Shown here: positions 34,032 to 42,636 of the stretch, piece after piece
How the letters are laid out: every line of letters starts with the position of its first letter
Position numbering within the stretch: the first letter of the stretch is position 1
From: Arthrobacter sp. zg-Y820
GTDB lineage: Bacteria; Actinomycetota; Actinomycetes; Actinomycetales; Micrococcaceae
NCBI RefSeq assembly: GCF_030142155.1
Contig: NZ_CP126247.1
Coordinates: forward strand, 1,178,001-1,242,000
Direction of reading: 5' to 3'
Length of the DNA: 64,000 nucleotides
Translations under genes and position numbers: made by a program
The notes under the pieces: model-generated
Databases searched by the model: none
Told to the model about the DNA's origin: nothing
What the model saw: the letters and a program-made list of their open reading frames with translations, nothing else

Positions 34032-34844
34032 GTGACGACATTCCCCATGGGCCCCGCCCTGCTTTTCTGCCCGGCGGACCGCCCCGAGCGGTTCGCGAAG
34101 GCGGCCGACCGGGCCGACGCGGTCATCCTGGACCTGGAGGACGCCGTCGCCCCGGCCGACAAGGACGCCGCCCGCCGGAACCTGGTGGCCTCGGATCTGG
34201 ATCCGGCAACCACCATCGTGCGGGTGAACCCGGTGGGAACCGCCGATTTTGAGCAGGACCTGGCCGCCATCCGGCAGACGCCGTACCGGACGCTGATGGT
34301 CGCCAAGGCCGAAGACCCCTCAGCCATCGGTGCAGCGCTCGCGGACTTCGCCGTCGTCGCCCTCGTGGAAACCGCCCTGGGCGTGGTCCGCGCGCCGGAG
34401 ATAGCCCAGGTGCCCTGCGTAACCGCCCTGATGTGGGGTGCTGAGGACCTGATGGCTTCCCTCGGCGGGGAATCCAGCCGTTTTGCCGACGGCAGCTACC
34501 GCGGCGTGGCACAGCATGCCCGGGCCGCCGTGCTGCTCGCTGGCGGTGCCTTCGGCAAGGGGGCAATTGACTCGATTTACGGGAACATCCCGGACACCCG
34601 GGGGCTTGAGGATGAGGCGCGCGACGGCGCAGCCTCCGGTTTCGCGGCCAAGGCCTGCATTCACCCCGGACAGGTGGCGGCGGTCCGCGCGGCCTATGCG
34701 CCCTCCGCCGACGAGGTCGCCTACGCAACGGACGTCATCGCCGAGGCCGCCAACCACGGCGGGGTGTTCAGCTTCCGCGGCGAGATGATCGACGGCCCGC
34801 TGCTGAAGCAGGCACGCCAGACGCTGAGCCGCGCCGGTCGCTGA
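34032..34844 (+). CDS. HpcH/CitE-like beta-hydroxyacyl-CoA lyase
   Basis: A 270-residue TIM-barrel C-C lyase: LLFCPADRPERFAKAADRADAVILDLEDAV (metal and CoA region), VRVNPVGT, VALVETALGVV with the catalytic acidic residue, MWGAEDLMASLGGE, and KACIHPGQVAAV. The context homologue Rv2498c cleaves (R)-3-hydroxy-3-methylglutaryl-CoA to acetyl-CoA plus acetoacetate, and (S)-citramalyl-CoA to acetyl-CoA plus pyruvate. Either or both activities would complete the pathway encoded here. GTG start after AAGGAG. A 23-bp direct repeat covers its stop codon. Confidence 0.9.
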   Translation: MTTFPMGPALLFCPADRPERFAKAADRADAVILDLEDAVAPADKDAARRNLVASDLDPATTIVRVNPVGTADFEQDLAAIRQTPYRTLMVAKAEDPSAIGAALADFAVVALVETALGVVRAPEIAQVPCVTALMWGAEDLMASLGGESSRFADGSYRGVAQHARAAVLLAGGAFGKGAIDSIYGNIPDTRGLEDEARDGAASGFAAKACIHPGQVAAVRAAYAPSADEVAYATDVIAEAANHGGVFSFRGEMIDGPLLKQARQTLSRAGR

Positions 34845-34868
34845 GGCTGAGCCGCGCGGGTCGCTGAG
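34823..34868 (+). repeat. 23-bp tandem duplication across the citE-like stop codon
   Basis: GCTGAGCCGCGCCGGTCGCT (34823 on) recurs from 34846 with one change, making two 23-bp units. The first unit contains the end of the lyase gene and its TGA. Confidence 0.85.
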
Positions 34869-34950
34869 GCTGCGGGCGGGACAAGCGGGGAACGGCCCCA
34901 ATCCGGGAACTTCCCGGGCATCTGCGCGCGGGCTGCGCTACCTTCATAAG

Positions 34951-35625
34951 ATGCGCATAGTCATAGCAGGAGCCCATGGACAGATTGCCCGCGAACTGGG
35001 CCGGCTGCTGGCCGCCCACGGTCACGATGTCGCCGGCCTGATCCGGAACCCGGACCAGATCTCCGATCTGGAGGACGACGGCGTCGCCCCGGTTGTCATC
35101 GACCTGGAAAACAGCATTAGCGACGACGTCATTCAGGTCCTCACCGGTGCGGACGTGGCCATTTTTGCTGCTGGTTCCGGACCGGGCAGCGGCGCGGCCC
35201 GCAAGGACAGTGTCGACCGCGGCGCCGCCGTGCTGCTGGCCGAGGGCGCCGAGCAGGCCGGCGTGACCCGGTTTGTGCAGATCTCCTCCGCCGGGCTGGA
35301 TGCCGTCCGAGGGGGCAGCCGGCCGGACGGCCTCGACGACATCATGTACGCCTACCTCACGGCGAAGCTCGCTGCCGAGGAGGACCTCATGACGCGCGAC
35401 CTGGACTGGACCATTCTCCGGCCGGGCCGGCTCACCGATGACCAAGCCGTGGGCCTGGTGAACCTTGGCCCGTCGGAGGTGCCGGGCAGCATTCCCCGGC
35501 ACGACGTCGCCGCCGTGCTCGCGGAGCTGGTCAACACCGGCCGCGGCAGCCGGCAGGCCCTGTCCGTGGTTTCCGGCGACGACAGCATTCCGGACGCCGT
35601 GTCGGCACTGCCCATCACGCTCTAA
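34951..35625 (+). CDS. NAD(P)-binding atypical SDR family protein
   Basis: A 224-residue Rossmann protein of the YwnB/YhfK-like atypical short-chain dehydrogenases: MRIVIAGAHGQIARELGRLL (glycine-rich dinucleotide loop GAHGQIA), VVIDLEN, FVQISSAGLDA, the Y-x3-K pair in YAYLTAKLAAEE, and LDWTILRPGRLTD. Substrate unknown; relatives act on flavins, quinones or as NADPH sensors. ATG 34951 directly follows TACCTT-N6, suggesting a leaderless mRNA. It stands apart from the leucine operon (107-nt gap). Confidence 0.85.
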   Translation: MRIVIAGAHGQIARELGRLLAAHGHDVAGLIRNPDQISDLEDDGVAPVVIDLENSISDDVIQVLTGADVAIFAAGSGPGSGAARKDSVDRGAAVLLAEGAEQAGVTRFVQISSAGLDAVRGGSRPDGLDDIMYAYLTAKLAAEEDLMTRDLDWTILRPGRLTDDQAVGLVNLGPSEVPGSIPRHDVAAVLAELVNTGRGSRQALSVVSGDDSIPDAVSALPITL

Positions 35626-35806
35626 CTCCGGCCCGGGCCTTTCTCTGGCTTCCCAAATATCGGTCGCCGGCGGCGGGCTTCCGCCTTCCCTCCAGCACGG
35701 GATCCCACTGTGTGTTCACTTCCGGGGCTGGTGGGATCTCACGCGCCACACCTGCCCCAAAGGGTGGGAACCAGTGCTCGGCCGGCGTGCCGCGTCTGGC
35801 CGTAAG

Positions 35807-36140
35807 CGACCAGATCTGCACTCTCGCCGCGACCGGGGCGCCGAGTGTGCAGCTTTGGCGGGTTTGAGCGCTGCCGGGGTGCCGAATGTGCAGCTATGGC
35901 GGGTTTGCTCGGGGCCAAGTCACCAGACGTGCACTCTCGACGGCCGGCTTCGCCCGTAAAACGACCAGACCTGCGCTCTCGCCGGGACCGGGGCGCCGAG
36001 TGTGCAGCTATGGCGGGTTCGTGCGCTGCCGGGGCGCCGAGTGTGCAGCTATGGCGGGTGCGAGTGCGGCCAGGACGCCGAGAGTGCAGCGACGGCGCCG
36101 CCACTCCATTCACCCCCGCGATGCGCCATACGTGCGCGAT
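35807..36140. repeat. Intergenic array B of ~24-bp repeats in both orientations
   Basis: The 524-nt gap between the SDR gene and dxr contains no gene but nine related units. Forward copies at 35839-35864, 35881-35905, 35993-36019, 36033-36059 and 36075-36098 share GAGTGTGCAGCTATGGCGGG. Reverse copies at 35807-35829, 35920-35943, 35962-35985 and 36118-36140 read as complements, CGAGAGTGCAxxTCTGG-like. The last copy overlaps the putative dxr promoter. Copies in this array resemble each other more than those of array A (GGCGGGT rather than GGCGAC). The first 180 nt of the gap hold only a weak inverted repeat, GATCCCAC/GTGGGATC. Confidence 0.85.
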
Positions 36141-36149
36141 ACTGGAAGC

Positions 36150-37397
36150 ATGCAGCTTCCAGGTTCTTCCGGCATCCCATCCGCAGCAGCAACCGACCGG
36201 CCCTTTGGCAGCACTGAGGGCGTTCCGCGCCGGGTGGTGCTCCTGGGTTCCACCGGGTCAATCGGCACGCAGGCCATAGACGTGGCCGACGCCGCCCCGG
36301 ACCGCTTCACGATCGTCGCGCTGGCCGCGGGCGGATCCAACCTGGAACTGCTCGCCCGGCAGGCCGTCCACACCCGGGCCAACGCCGTCGGCTGCGCCTC
36401 GGTGGATACCGCCACCCTGCACGCCGCCGTGCAGGACGCCGCCCGCGAGGCCGGCGTCACCGATTATGATCCGGAACTCTTCACCGGTCCGTCCGCCGCC
36501 ACCGCCGTCGCCGCCTGGCCCGAAGCCGAAGTGGTCCTCAACGGCATCACCGGCTCCATCGGCCTCGAACCCACGCTCGCCGCACTGGCCGCCGGCCACC
36601 TGCTGGCCCTGGCCAACAAGGAATCCCTGATCGTCGGCGGCGAGCTGGTCAAGCGTGCCGCGGCCCCCGGGCAGCTGGTTCCGGTGGACTCCGAACACTC
36701 CGCCCTGGCCCAGGCCCTGCGCTCCGGAACGCAGCAGGAAGTGGACCGACTGATCGTCACGGCCTCCGGCGGCCCGTTCCGCGGCATGAAACGCAGCGAA
36801 CTGGAGAACGTCACGCCCGACCAGGCGCTGGCGCATCCCACCTGGAAGATGGGCCGGATGGTCACCACCAACTCCGCCTCCATGGTCAACAAGGCACTGG
36901 AAGTGATCGAGGCCCACCTGCTCTTCGACGTGCCGCTGGATCGGATCGACGTCGTCGTGCATCCGCAGTCCATGGTGCATTCCATGGTCCAGTTCGTGGA
37001 CGGCTCCACCATCGCCCAGGCCTCACCGCCGGACATGCGCCTGCCAATTGCCCTGGGCATGGGCTGGCCGCACCGCGTTCCCGGAGCCTCGAAGCCCTTC
37101 GACTGGACCACCGCCTCCGAGTGGACCTTCGAACCGCTGGACGAGGAAGCGTTCCCCGCCGTCGCGCTGGCCAAGCGCACCGCCGCGGCCGGCGGCACGG
37201 GCATGGCCGTTTACAACGCAGCCAATGAAGAAGCCGTTGACGCGTTCCACGACGGTCTCATCGGATTCACAGACATCGTTGATACGATCGCCGCCGTACT
37301 GGCTGAGCACACCGACACCGCGCCGCTGACGCTGGAGTCGGTGCTGGCCGCGGAAGACTGGGCCCGCGCCGCCGCCCGGAAACGCTGCGGACGCTGA
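36150..37397 (+). CDS. dxr: 1-deoxy-D-xylulose 5-phosphate reductoisomerase
   Basis: A 415-residue DXR (IspC), second enzyme of the MEP isoprenoid pathway; converts DXP to MEP with NADPH. The NADPH loop is [17 protein letters not shown]. The catalytic region has [28 protein letters not shown] with the metal-binding acidic residues, [37 protein letters not shown] and [16 protein letters not shown]. An N-terminal extension of about 25 residues is poorly conserved. ATG 36150 lies 6 nt after GATACT, so translation may be leaderless. The open frame upstream to 35886 comes from repeat array B. Confidence 0.96.
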   Translation: MQLPGSSGIPSAAATDRPFGSTEGVPRRVVLLGSTGSIGTQAIDVADAAPDRFTIVALAAGGSNLELLARQAVHTRANAVGCASVDTATLHAAVQDAAREAGVTDYDPELFTGPSAATAVAAWPEAEVVLNGITGSIGLEPTLAALAAGHLLALANKESLIVGGELVKRAAAPGQLVPVDSEHSALAQALRSGTQQEVDRLIVTASGGPFRGMKRSELENVTPDQALAHPTWKMGRMVTTNSASMVNKALEVIEAHLLFDVPLDRIDVVVHPQSMVHSMVQFVDGSTIAQASPPDMRLPIALGMGWPHRVPGASKPFDWTTASEWTFEPLDEEAFPAVALAKRTAAAGGTGMAVYNAANEEAVDAFHDGLIGFTDIVDTIAAVLAEHTDTAPLTLESVLAAEDWARAAARKRCGR

Positions 37398-37437
37398 CCA
37401 TGCAACCGCGCAGCCCTCTTGACCCGAAGGAAATCCG

Positions 37438-38784
37438 TTGACCGTTCTCCTCTTCATCCTGGGCGTCCTGTTCGTGGCGGTGGGAATCGCCGCGTCCATC
37501 GCCCTGCACGAGGTGGGCCACCTGGTGCCGGCCAAGGCCTTCAAGGTGCGGGTGACGCAGTACATGATCGGGTTCGGCCCGACAGTGTTCTCGCGCCGCC
37601 GCGGGGAGACCGAATACGGTGTCAAGGCCCTGCCGCTGGGCGGTTACGTGTCCATGGTCGGGATGTACCCGCCGAACAAGGCCGACGACGCCGAGGGCAC
37701 CGTCCGCAGCTCCAGCACCGGCATGTTCTCGCAGCTGGCCACGGATGCCCGCGCCGCCGCTGCCGAACAGCTGCAGCCCGGCGACGAAAAGCGGGTGTTC
37801 TACAACCTGCCGATCTGGAAGCGCATCATCATCATGCTCGGCGGCCCGTTCATGAACCTGCTGATCGGCGTGGTGCTGTTCGCCGTCCTGCTCATGGGCT
37901 TCGGCACCGCGCAGAGCACCACCACGCTGGCCGAAGTCAACCAGTGCGTCATCACCTCCGACCAGGCCGCCGAGGGGCAGACCGAATGCACCGCGGAGGA
38001 TCCGGCCGCCCCCGCATACGAAGCGGGGCTGCTGCCCGGTGACACCATCACCGCGTTCAACGGCAGCCCGGTCGACTCCTGGGAGGATCTGTCCTCCCGG
38101 ATCCGGGACGCGGCCGGCCAGTCGGTGCCCATCACCTACGTGCGCGACGGCGTCGAGCAGGACACCGTCATCACCCCGCTGCTGACCGAACGTCCCGTGG
38201 CCGACGACGACGGCGCCCCCGCCGTGGACGACGCCGGCAACGCCGTGACCCGGGAAGTCGGCTTCATCGGCGTCGCCGCCTCCACCGAGCTGGTCCGCCA
38301 GCCCGGGGCCGAGGTGCTGCCAACGGTCGGGGAGAACCTGCAGAGCATCGCCGGCGTGGTGATCAATCTGCCGCAGCGCGTGGTCGACGTCGCCCAGGCG
38401 GCGTTCTCCTCCGAAGAGCGGGATCCCAACGGTCCGATCAGCGTGGTTGGTGTGGGCCGCATCGCCGGGGAGATCTCCTCGATGGAAGAGGTGCCGATGG
38501 AAAGCCGGGTCGCCACGCTGCTGGGCCTGGTGGCCAGCGTCAACCTGGCACTCTTCGTCTTCAACCTCATTCCGCTGCTCCCGCTCGACGGCGGCCACGT
38601 GGCCGGGGCCCTCTGGGAGGGGCTGCGCCGGCGCGTTGCCAAGCTCTTCAAGCGCCCGGACCCCGGGCACTTCGACCTGGCCAAGATGCTGCCGGTGACC
38701 TACGTCGTGGCGATCCTGCTCATGGGCATGAGTGCCCTGCTCATCTATGCGGACATTGTGAAACCGGTGAGCCTCTTCAACTAG
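37438..38784 (+). CDS. M50 site-2 metalloprotease (RseP/Rip1-like)
   Basis: A 448-residue intramembrane zinc protease. HEVGH (His about 24 and 28) lies in the first helix. One PDZ domain occupies about residues 190-260, and the second metal motif NLIPLLPLDGGHV (about 376-388) lies in the C-terminal helices. Relatives cleave anti-sigma factors after a first cut. The gene lies between dxr and ispG, as rip1 does in mycobacteria. TTG start at 37438 with AAGGAAAT 6 nt upstream. Confidence 0.94.
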   Translation: MTVLLFILGVLFVAVGIAASIALHEVGHLVPAKAFKVRVTQYMIGFGPTVFSRRRGETEYGVKALPLGGYVSMVGMYPPNKADDAEGTVRSSSTGMFSQLATDARAAAAEQLQPGDEKRVFYNLPIWKRIIIMLGGPFMNLLIGVVLFAVLLMGFGTAQSTTTLAEVNQCVITSDQAAEGQTECTAEDPAAPAYEAGLLPGDTITAFNGSPVDSWEDLSSRIRDAAGQSVPITYVRDGVEQDTVITPLLTERPVADDDGAPAVDDAGNAVTREVGFIGVAASTELVRQPGAEVLPTVGENLQSIAGVVINLPQRVVDVAQAAFSSEERDPNGPISVVGVGRIAGEISSMEEVPMESRVATLLGLVASVNLALFVFNLIPLLPLDGGHVAGALWEGLRRRVAKLFKRPDPGHFDLAKMLPVTYVVAILLMGMSALLIYADIVKPVSLFN

Positions 38785-38829
38785 GGCACGCCGCGGTGCC
38801 GGGGACCTGCTCCATTTGAAGCCGAATCT

Positions 38830-38851
38830 GGTTGTGATTCCAATTACAACC
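38830..38851. promoter_or_regulatory. 22-bp palindrome before the SatD-like gene
   Basis: GGTTGT-GATTCCAATT-ACAACC pairs at 9 of 11 positions. It lies 48 bp before the SatD-like start and a few bp upstream of GGATACGGT (possible -10), a place suited to repression. Confidence 0.6.
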
Positions 38852-38898
38852 GGATACGGTTTCAACATGAAGAAGCCCTGCTGCCGATCCGGCGTGAA

Positions 38899-39516
38899 AT
38901 GTTCGTCCTGACCATCGACCAAAAGGGGAGCCGCAGCAGCCGGGACCGGGTCCCGGACCTGCTGGCGCTCCTCGGCGACCTGCGCATGGAGTTGCCCTTC
39001 GAACGCTCGGTGGGCGACGAAGTCCAGGGCGTCACCGCGCAGGCGGACGTGGCGGTGGAAGCCGCGCTGCGCGCCCTGCGGGACGGGCACTGGTCGGTGG
39101 GCATCGGCGTCGGCCCGGTGGACACGCCGCTGCCCGCCGGCACCCGCGAGGCATCCGGCCCCGCCTTCTTCGCGGCCCGGGACGCCGTGGACCGCGCCAA
39201 AAAAACCGGTGACCGCCCGCCCGTCGCCGTGACCGGGCCTGCCGGCGCCGCGGAGGCGGAAGCCGTGCTCGTGCTGATTGGGCGGCTGATCCGCGACCGG
39301 ACCGCCGAGCAGTGGCGGATACTGGAGCAGGTTGAACCAGGCATCTGGGGAGCCCAGAGCGCTGCCGCCCGTAAGCTCGGGATCAGCCCGCAATCCGTGG
39401 GCAAGACCATAGCCCGCGCCGGCTGGCAGGAGGAGTGGGCGGCCCGTCCCGCCGCATCCGTCCTGCTCGCCCGCGCCGATGAAACACCCGCCGCCGGGGA
39501 AACGGAGCACCTCTGA
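38899..39516 (+). CDS. SatD-family protein with C-terminal helix-turn-helix
   Basis: A 205-residue protein with N-terminal VLTIDQKGSRSSRDRVPDLLALL, matching the SatD family, and a C-terminal helix-turn-helix (AAARKLGISPQSVGKTIARAGW, about residues 155-176). SatD proteins are poorly understood and are reported in acid-stress or secretion loci. The DNA-binding part and the palindrome just upstream suggest autoregulation. ATG 38899; no strong Shine-Dalgarno. Its stop overlaps the next start (TGATG). Confidence 0.75.
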   Translation: MFVLTIDQKGSRSSRDRVPDLLALLGDLRMELPFERSVGDEVQGVTAQADVAVEAALRALRDGHWSVGIGVGPVDTPLPAGTREASGPAFFAARDAVDRAKKTGDRPPVAVTGPAGAAEAEAVLVLIGRLIRDRTAEQWRILEQVEPGIWGAQSAAARKLGISPQSVGKTIARAGWQEEWAARPAASVLLARADETPAAGETEHL

Positions 39517-40019
39517 TGGAGTTCGTCTGGATTGTCCTGACGCTGCTGGTGGCCGCCGTCCTCGGCTGGCCGGTCACGGCCGGGGTGCTGCGGCTGGCGC
39601 GCGCCGTGGAAGACTCCGGTCCGCCCTTTGCCGAGGCCGATCCCGCGGCTGATCAGGATCTGGACGCCGAATTCGGCCGCGGTGCGCGGATCCCCGCGGG
39701 CCGGGCCCTGCCGGCCCTGCCCGACCCGCCTGCCCGCCCGCCGGCAGCCGCGGGTTCCCGGCCGGGCAGCAGTCCGGCCCCGGGATCGGTGCTCCGCGGC
39801 GGGCTGGTGATCGGCGTCCTCGAGCGGCTGGCCGTGGCGGCTTCGGTGCTGGCCTCCGAACCCGTGGCCATTGCGTACGTCGTGGCCATCAAGGGCCTGG
39901 GCCGCTACGCCGAGCTTAAAGACACACCGGCGGCTGCTGAGCGCTTCATTATCGGGACCCTGGCCTCCATGCTGTGGGCGGCGGGCGTGGCTGCCGCGGC
40001 ACGGGCCTTCCTGCTCTGA
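39516..40019 (+). CDS. Hypothetical membrane protein, coupled to the SatD-like gene
   Basis: A 167-residue protein with an N-terminal transmembrane helix (WIVLTLLVAAVLGWPVTAGVL), a Pro/Ala-rich polar middle (about residues 35-90), and a C-terminal hydrophobic half (LERLAVAASVLASEPVAIAYVVAIKGLGRY, then FIIGTLASMLWAAGVAAAARAF). ERL-x-V and a GLGRYAELKD stretch stand out; no named family is recognised. Translationally coupled to the SatD-like gene, so probably acts with it at the membrane. Confidence 0.75.
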   Translation: MEFVWIVLTLLVAAVLGWPVTAGVLRLARAVEDSGPPFAEADPAADQDLDAEFGRGARIPAGRALPALPDPPARPPAAAGSRPGSSPAPGSVLRGGLVIGVLERLAVAASVLASEPVAIAYVVAIKGLGRYAELKDTPAAAERFIIGTLASMLWAAGVAAAARAFLL

Positions 40020-40044
40020 GTCGACGATCCCGTACGCTGGAGCC

Positions 40045-40335
40045 ATGAGTATTTTTGCAGTTGAGTACGTGTACGACGCCGATTCCGCCTCCATCCGTGA
40101 TGAGCACCGCCCCACCCACCGCCAGTGGCTGTCCGGCCTGGTGGACCAGGGACGCCTGCTGGCCTCGGGTCCGTTTACTGACGGCGCCGGCGCGCTGCTG
40201 ATTTTCACCGCCGAGGACGAAGTTGATCTTTCCAACCTCCTCATGCAGGATCCCTTCGCCGCCGTGGGCGCCATTTCGGGCATGAAGACCACCGAATGGG
40301 AGCCGGCAGTGGGCGCCTTCGCCCATCTCGTCTAA
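40045..40335 (+). CDS. YCII-family protein
   Basis: A 96-residue small ferredoxin-like protein of the YCII superfamily: HRQWLSGLVDQGRLLASGPFTDGAGALLIF with the family's conserved His (DEHRPTHRQWL) and Asp (FTDG), then DPFAAVGAISGMKTTEWEP. Function unknown in general; relatives are dimeric and some are dehalogenase-like. ATG 40045 lies 7 nt after TACGCT, so the transcript may be leaderless. Confidence 0.88.
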   Translation: MSIFAVEYVYDADSASIRDEHRPTHRQWLSGLVDQGRLLASGPFTDGAGALLIFTAEDEVDLSNLLMQDPFAAVGAISGMKTTEWEPAVGAFAHLV

Positions 40336-40354
40336 GCCCTGAACGATATCCGTA

Positions 40355-40376
40355 CACCCCGCACCGGTGCGGGGTG
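40355..40376. promoter_or_regulatory. Perfect 22-bp palindrome abutting a -10 hexamer
   Basis: CACCCCGCACC is followed directly by its exact complement, and GATAAT (40377-40382) follows at once. It lies 64 bp before the ispG Shine-Dalgarno. It could be an operator for ispG or a loop-less end hairpin for the YCII gene. Confidence 0.55.
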
Positions 40377-40445
40377 GATAATGGATTAGCGCATCCGCAG
40401 TGCGCTTTAGCCGAATAACTGCCGATAAGGCACATGGAGGACGTT

Positions 40446-41612
40446 TTGACCTCGGTCAACCTTGGAATGCCAGCAGCACCGCCGCCCACCCTTGCACCGC
40501 GGCGCAAAACCCGCCAGATCAAAGTGGGGTCAGTGGGGGTTGGATCCGATTTCCCCATCAGCGTCCAGTCCATGACGACCACGCCCACCACGGACATCAA
40601 CGCCACCCTGCAGCAGATTGCCGAGCTGACGGCCTCCGGCTGCGACATTGTCCGGGTGGCCTGCCCCAGTGCCGATGACGCAGCAGCGCTGCCGATCATC
40701 GCCAAGAAGTCGCAGATCCCCGTGATCGCTGACATCCACTTCCAGCCGAAGTACGTCTTCGCCGCTATTGAGGCCGGCTGCGCCGCGGTCCGGGTGAACC
40801 CGGGCAACATCCGGAAGTTCGACGACCAGATCAAGGAAATCGCGCAGGCCGCCAAGGACCACGGCACCTCCATCCGGATCGGCGTCAACGCCGGGTCGCT
40901 GGATCCGCGCCTGCTCGCCAAATACGGCAAGGCCACCCCCGAGGCCCTGGTGGAATCCGCTGTCTGGGAAGCGTCCCTGTTCGAGGAACACGACTTCCAT
41001 GACTTCAAGATCTCCGTGAAGCACAACGACCCCGTGGTCATGGTCCGCGCCTACGAGCTCCTCGCCGAACGCGGGGACTGGCCGCTGCACCTGGGCGTCA
41101 CCGAAGCCGGTCCGGCGTTCCAGGGGACCATCAAGTCCGCCACCGCCTTCGGTGCGCTGCTGGCGAAGGGCATCGGCGATACCATCCGCGTCTCGCTGTC
41201 CGCTCCTCCCGTGGAGGAAATCAAGGTGGGCAACCAGATCCTGCAGTCGCTGAACCTGCGGCCGCGCAAGCTGGAAATTGTGTCCTGCCCCTCCTGCGGC
41301 CGCGCGCAGGTTGACGTGTACACTCTCGCAGAGCAGGTAACCGCCGGGCTCGAAGGCATGGACGTTCCGCTTCGCGTCGCCGTCATGGGCTGCGTCGTCA
41401 ACGGACCCGGTGAAGCCCGTGAAGCTGACCTCGGCGTGGCCTCCGGCAACGGCAAAGGCCAGATCTTTGTGAAGGGAGAGGTCATTAAGACTGTTCCCGA
41501 AGACCAGATCGTTGAGACCCTCATTGAAGAGGCTATGAAGATCGCAGAAAGTATGGGGGAGTCCGATGGCGAAAATGCTGGCACGGGTGGCCCCATGGTT
41601 ACTGTCGGCTAG
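40446..41612 (+). CDS. ispG: 4-hydroxy-3-methylbut-2-enyl diphosphate synthase
   Basis: About 388 residues of IspG (GcpE), the [4Fe-4S] enzyme that converts MEcPP to HMBPP in the MEP pathway. N-terminal barrel: [55 protein letters not shown]. Cluster cysteines: CPSCGR (about 280 and 283), [16 protein letters not shown] (about 315). Start: TTG 40446 is preferred because GGAGGAC precedes it by 5 nt; the in-frame ATG at 40434 has no site. With dxr upstream it gives two MEP-pathway enzymes in one locus. Confidence 0.95.
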   Translation: MTSVNLGMPAAPPPTLAPRRKTRQIKVGSVGVGSDFPISVQSMTTTPTTDINATLQQIAELTASGCDIVRVACPSADDAAALPIIAKKSQIPVIADIHFQPKYVFAAIEAGCAAVRVNPGNIRKFDDQIKEIAQAAKDHGTSIRIGVNAGSLDPRLLAKYGKATPEALVESAVWEASLFEEHDFHDFKISVKHNDPVVMVRAYELLAERGDWPLHLGVTEAGPAFQGTIKSATAFGALLAKGIGDTIRVSLSAPPVEEIKVGNQILQSLNLRPRKLEIVSCPSCGRAQVDVYTLAEQVTAGLEGMDVPLRVAVMGCVVNGPGEAREADLGVASGNGKGQIFVKGEVIKTVPEDQIVETLIEEAMKIAESMGESDGENAGTGGPMVTVG

Positions 41613-42492
41613 GACCGGCGCCACTTCACGCAGCGGGCAGGATGTCCGCGGCGGCCATTCCGGGACGCTCCGCGTCCTGGACGCGGAAGACACGGCTGCC
41701 CTCTGGGCCCTGGCCGAGGCTGACCCGGTTGCCAATATCTTCCTGCTCTCCCAGCTCGAGACGACCCGCAGCGCTGCGCCCACGCCGGCCGGCGGGCGGG
41801 TCGTCGGCGTTTTCGACGGCGGGGAACTCACCGCCGCCTGCTGGGCCGGGGTCAATGTGGTGCCCGTGGGCGTCACGGCGGACACCGGCCCGGAAATCGG
41901 CGCTTACCTGGCACGGTCCGGACGCCGCTACTCGTCCATTTTCGGACCCGCCGAGGCAGTGCTGTCCATCTGGTCCCAGCTGCAGTACTCCAGCCCCCAG
42001 CCCTTTGACGTGCGCAGCGACCAGCCGCTGCTGCAGATGACCGGGGTTTCTCAGGTGCAGCCGGCTCCCGGGCTGCGTTACGCCCAGCCCTCGGAACTCG
42101 ACGTCCTGCTGCCCGCCTGCGCCGCCATGTTCGAGGAGGAGGTGGGGTACTCGCCCGTCTCGGGCGGCAGCCACCACTACCGGCAGCGGGTCAAATCCCT
42201 GATCGCCCGGCAGCAGTCCCTGGTGGACTTCGACGCCTCCGGCCAGGTGGTGTTCAAGGCCGAGCTCGGCACCGTTTCCAGCAGCGCCGTCCAGATCCAG
42301 GGCGTCTGGATGAACCCGGCGTACCGCGGCCGCGGCCTCAGCGCCCCGTACATGTCAGCCGTAGTGGAGGCTGCCCGGCAGGTTGCCCCGGTGGTCAGCC
42401 TGTACGTCAATTCCTACAACGCCCCGGCGCGGGCCACCTACGAAACCGTGGGCTTCGAGCAGGTGGGCACCTTCGCCACCATCCTGTTCTGA
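41566..42492 (+). CDS. GNAT-family N-acetyltransferase with DUF4081-like N-terminal domain
   Basis: A 308-residue protein. The N-terminal half (about residues 35-150) resembles DUF4081: [22 protein letters not shown] and [21 protein letters not shown]. The C-terminal half is a GNAT domain with [20 protein letters not shown] (acetyl-CoA loop RGRGLSA) and [18 protein letters not shown]. Such two-part proteins are common in actinobacteria next to ispG; substrate unknown. ATG 41566 with GGGGAG upstream lies 47 nt inside ispG, in another frame, so translation is coupled. Confidence 0.87.
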   Translation: MAKMLARVAPWLLSARTGATSRSGQDVRGGHSGTLRVLDAEDTAALWALAEADPVANIFLLSQLETTRSAAPTPAGGRVVGVFDGGELTAACWAGVNVVPVGVTADTGPEIGAYLARSGRRYSSIFGPAEAVLSIWSQLQYSSPQPFDVRSDQPLLQMTGVSQVQPAPGLRYAQPSELDVLLPACAAMFEEEVGYSPVSGGSHHYRQRVKSLIARQQSLVDFDASGQVVFKAELGTVSSSAVQIQGVWMNPAYRGRGLSAPYMSAVVEAARQVAPVVSLYVNSYNAPARATYETVGFEQVGTFATILF

Positions 42493-42636
42493 CTTCCTGT
42501 GACGGCAACCGCCTCAGCAGCAGGCACCCTCAACCTGTCCGGCGGCAGCGGCAGCACGCGCTAGATTAGAGGGGAGCGTTATTTCCCTTTTGTCCCAGCT
42601 TGAATGCAGCCCCGGCTGCAGAAACGGATACCCAGC

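Noticed and set aside
42493..42636. T-box riboswitch before proS
   Set aside because: No AGGGUGGNACCGCG-type motif or specifier stem seen in the 144-nt leader.
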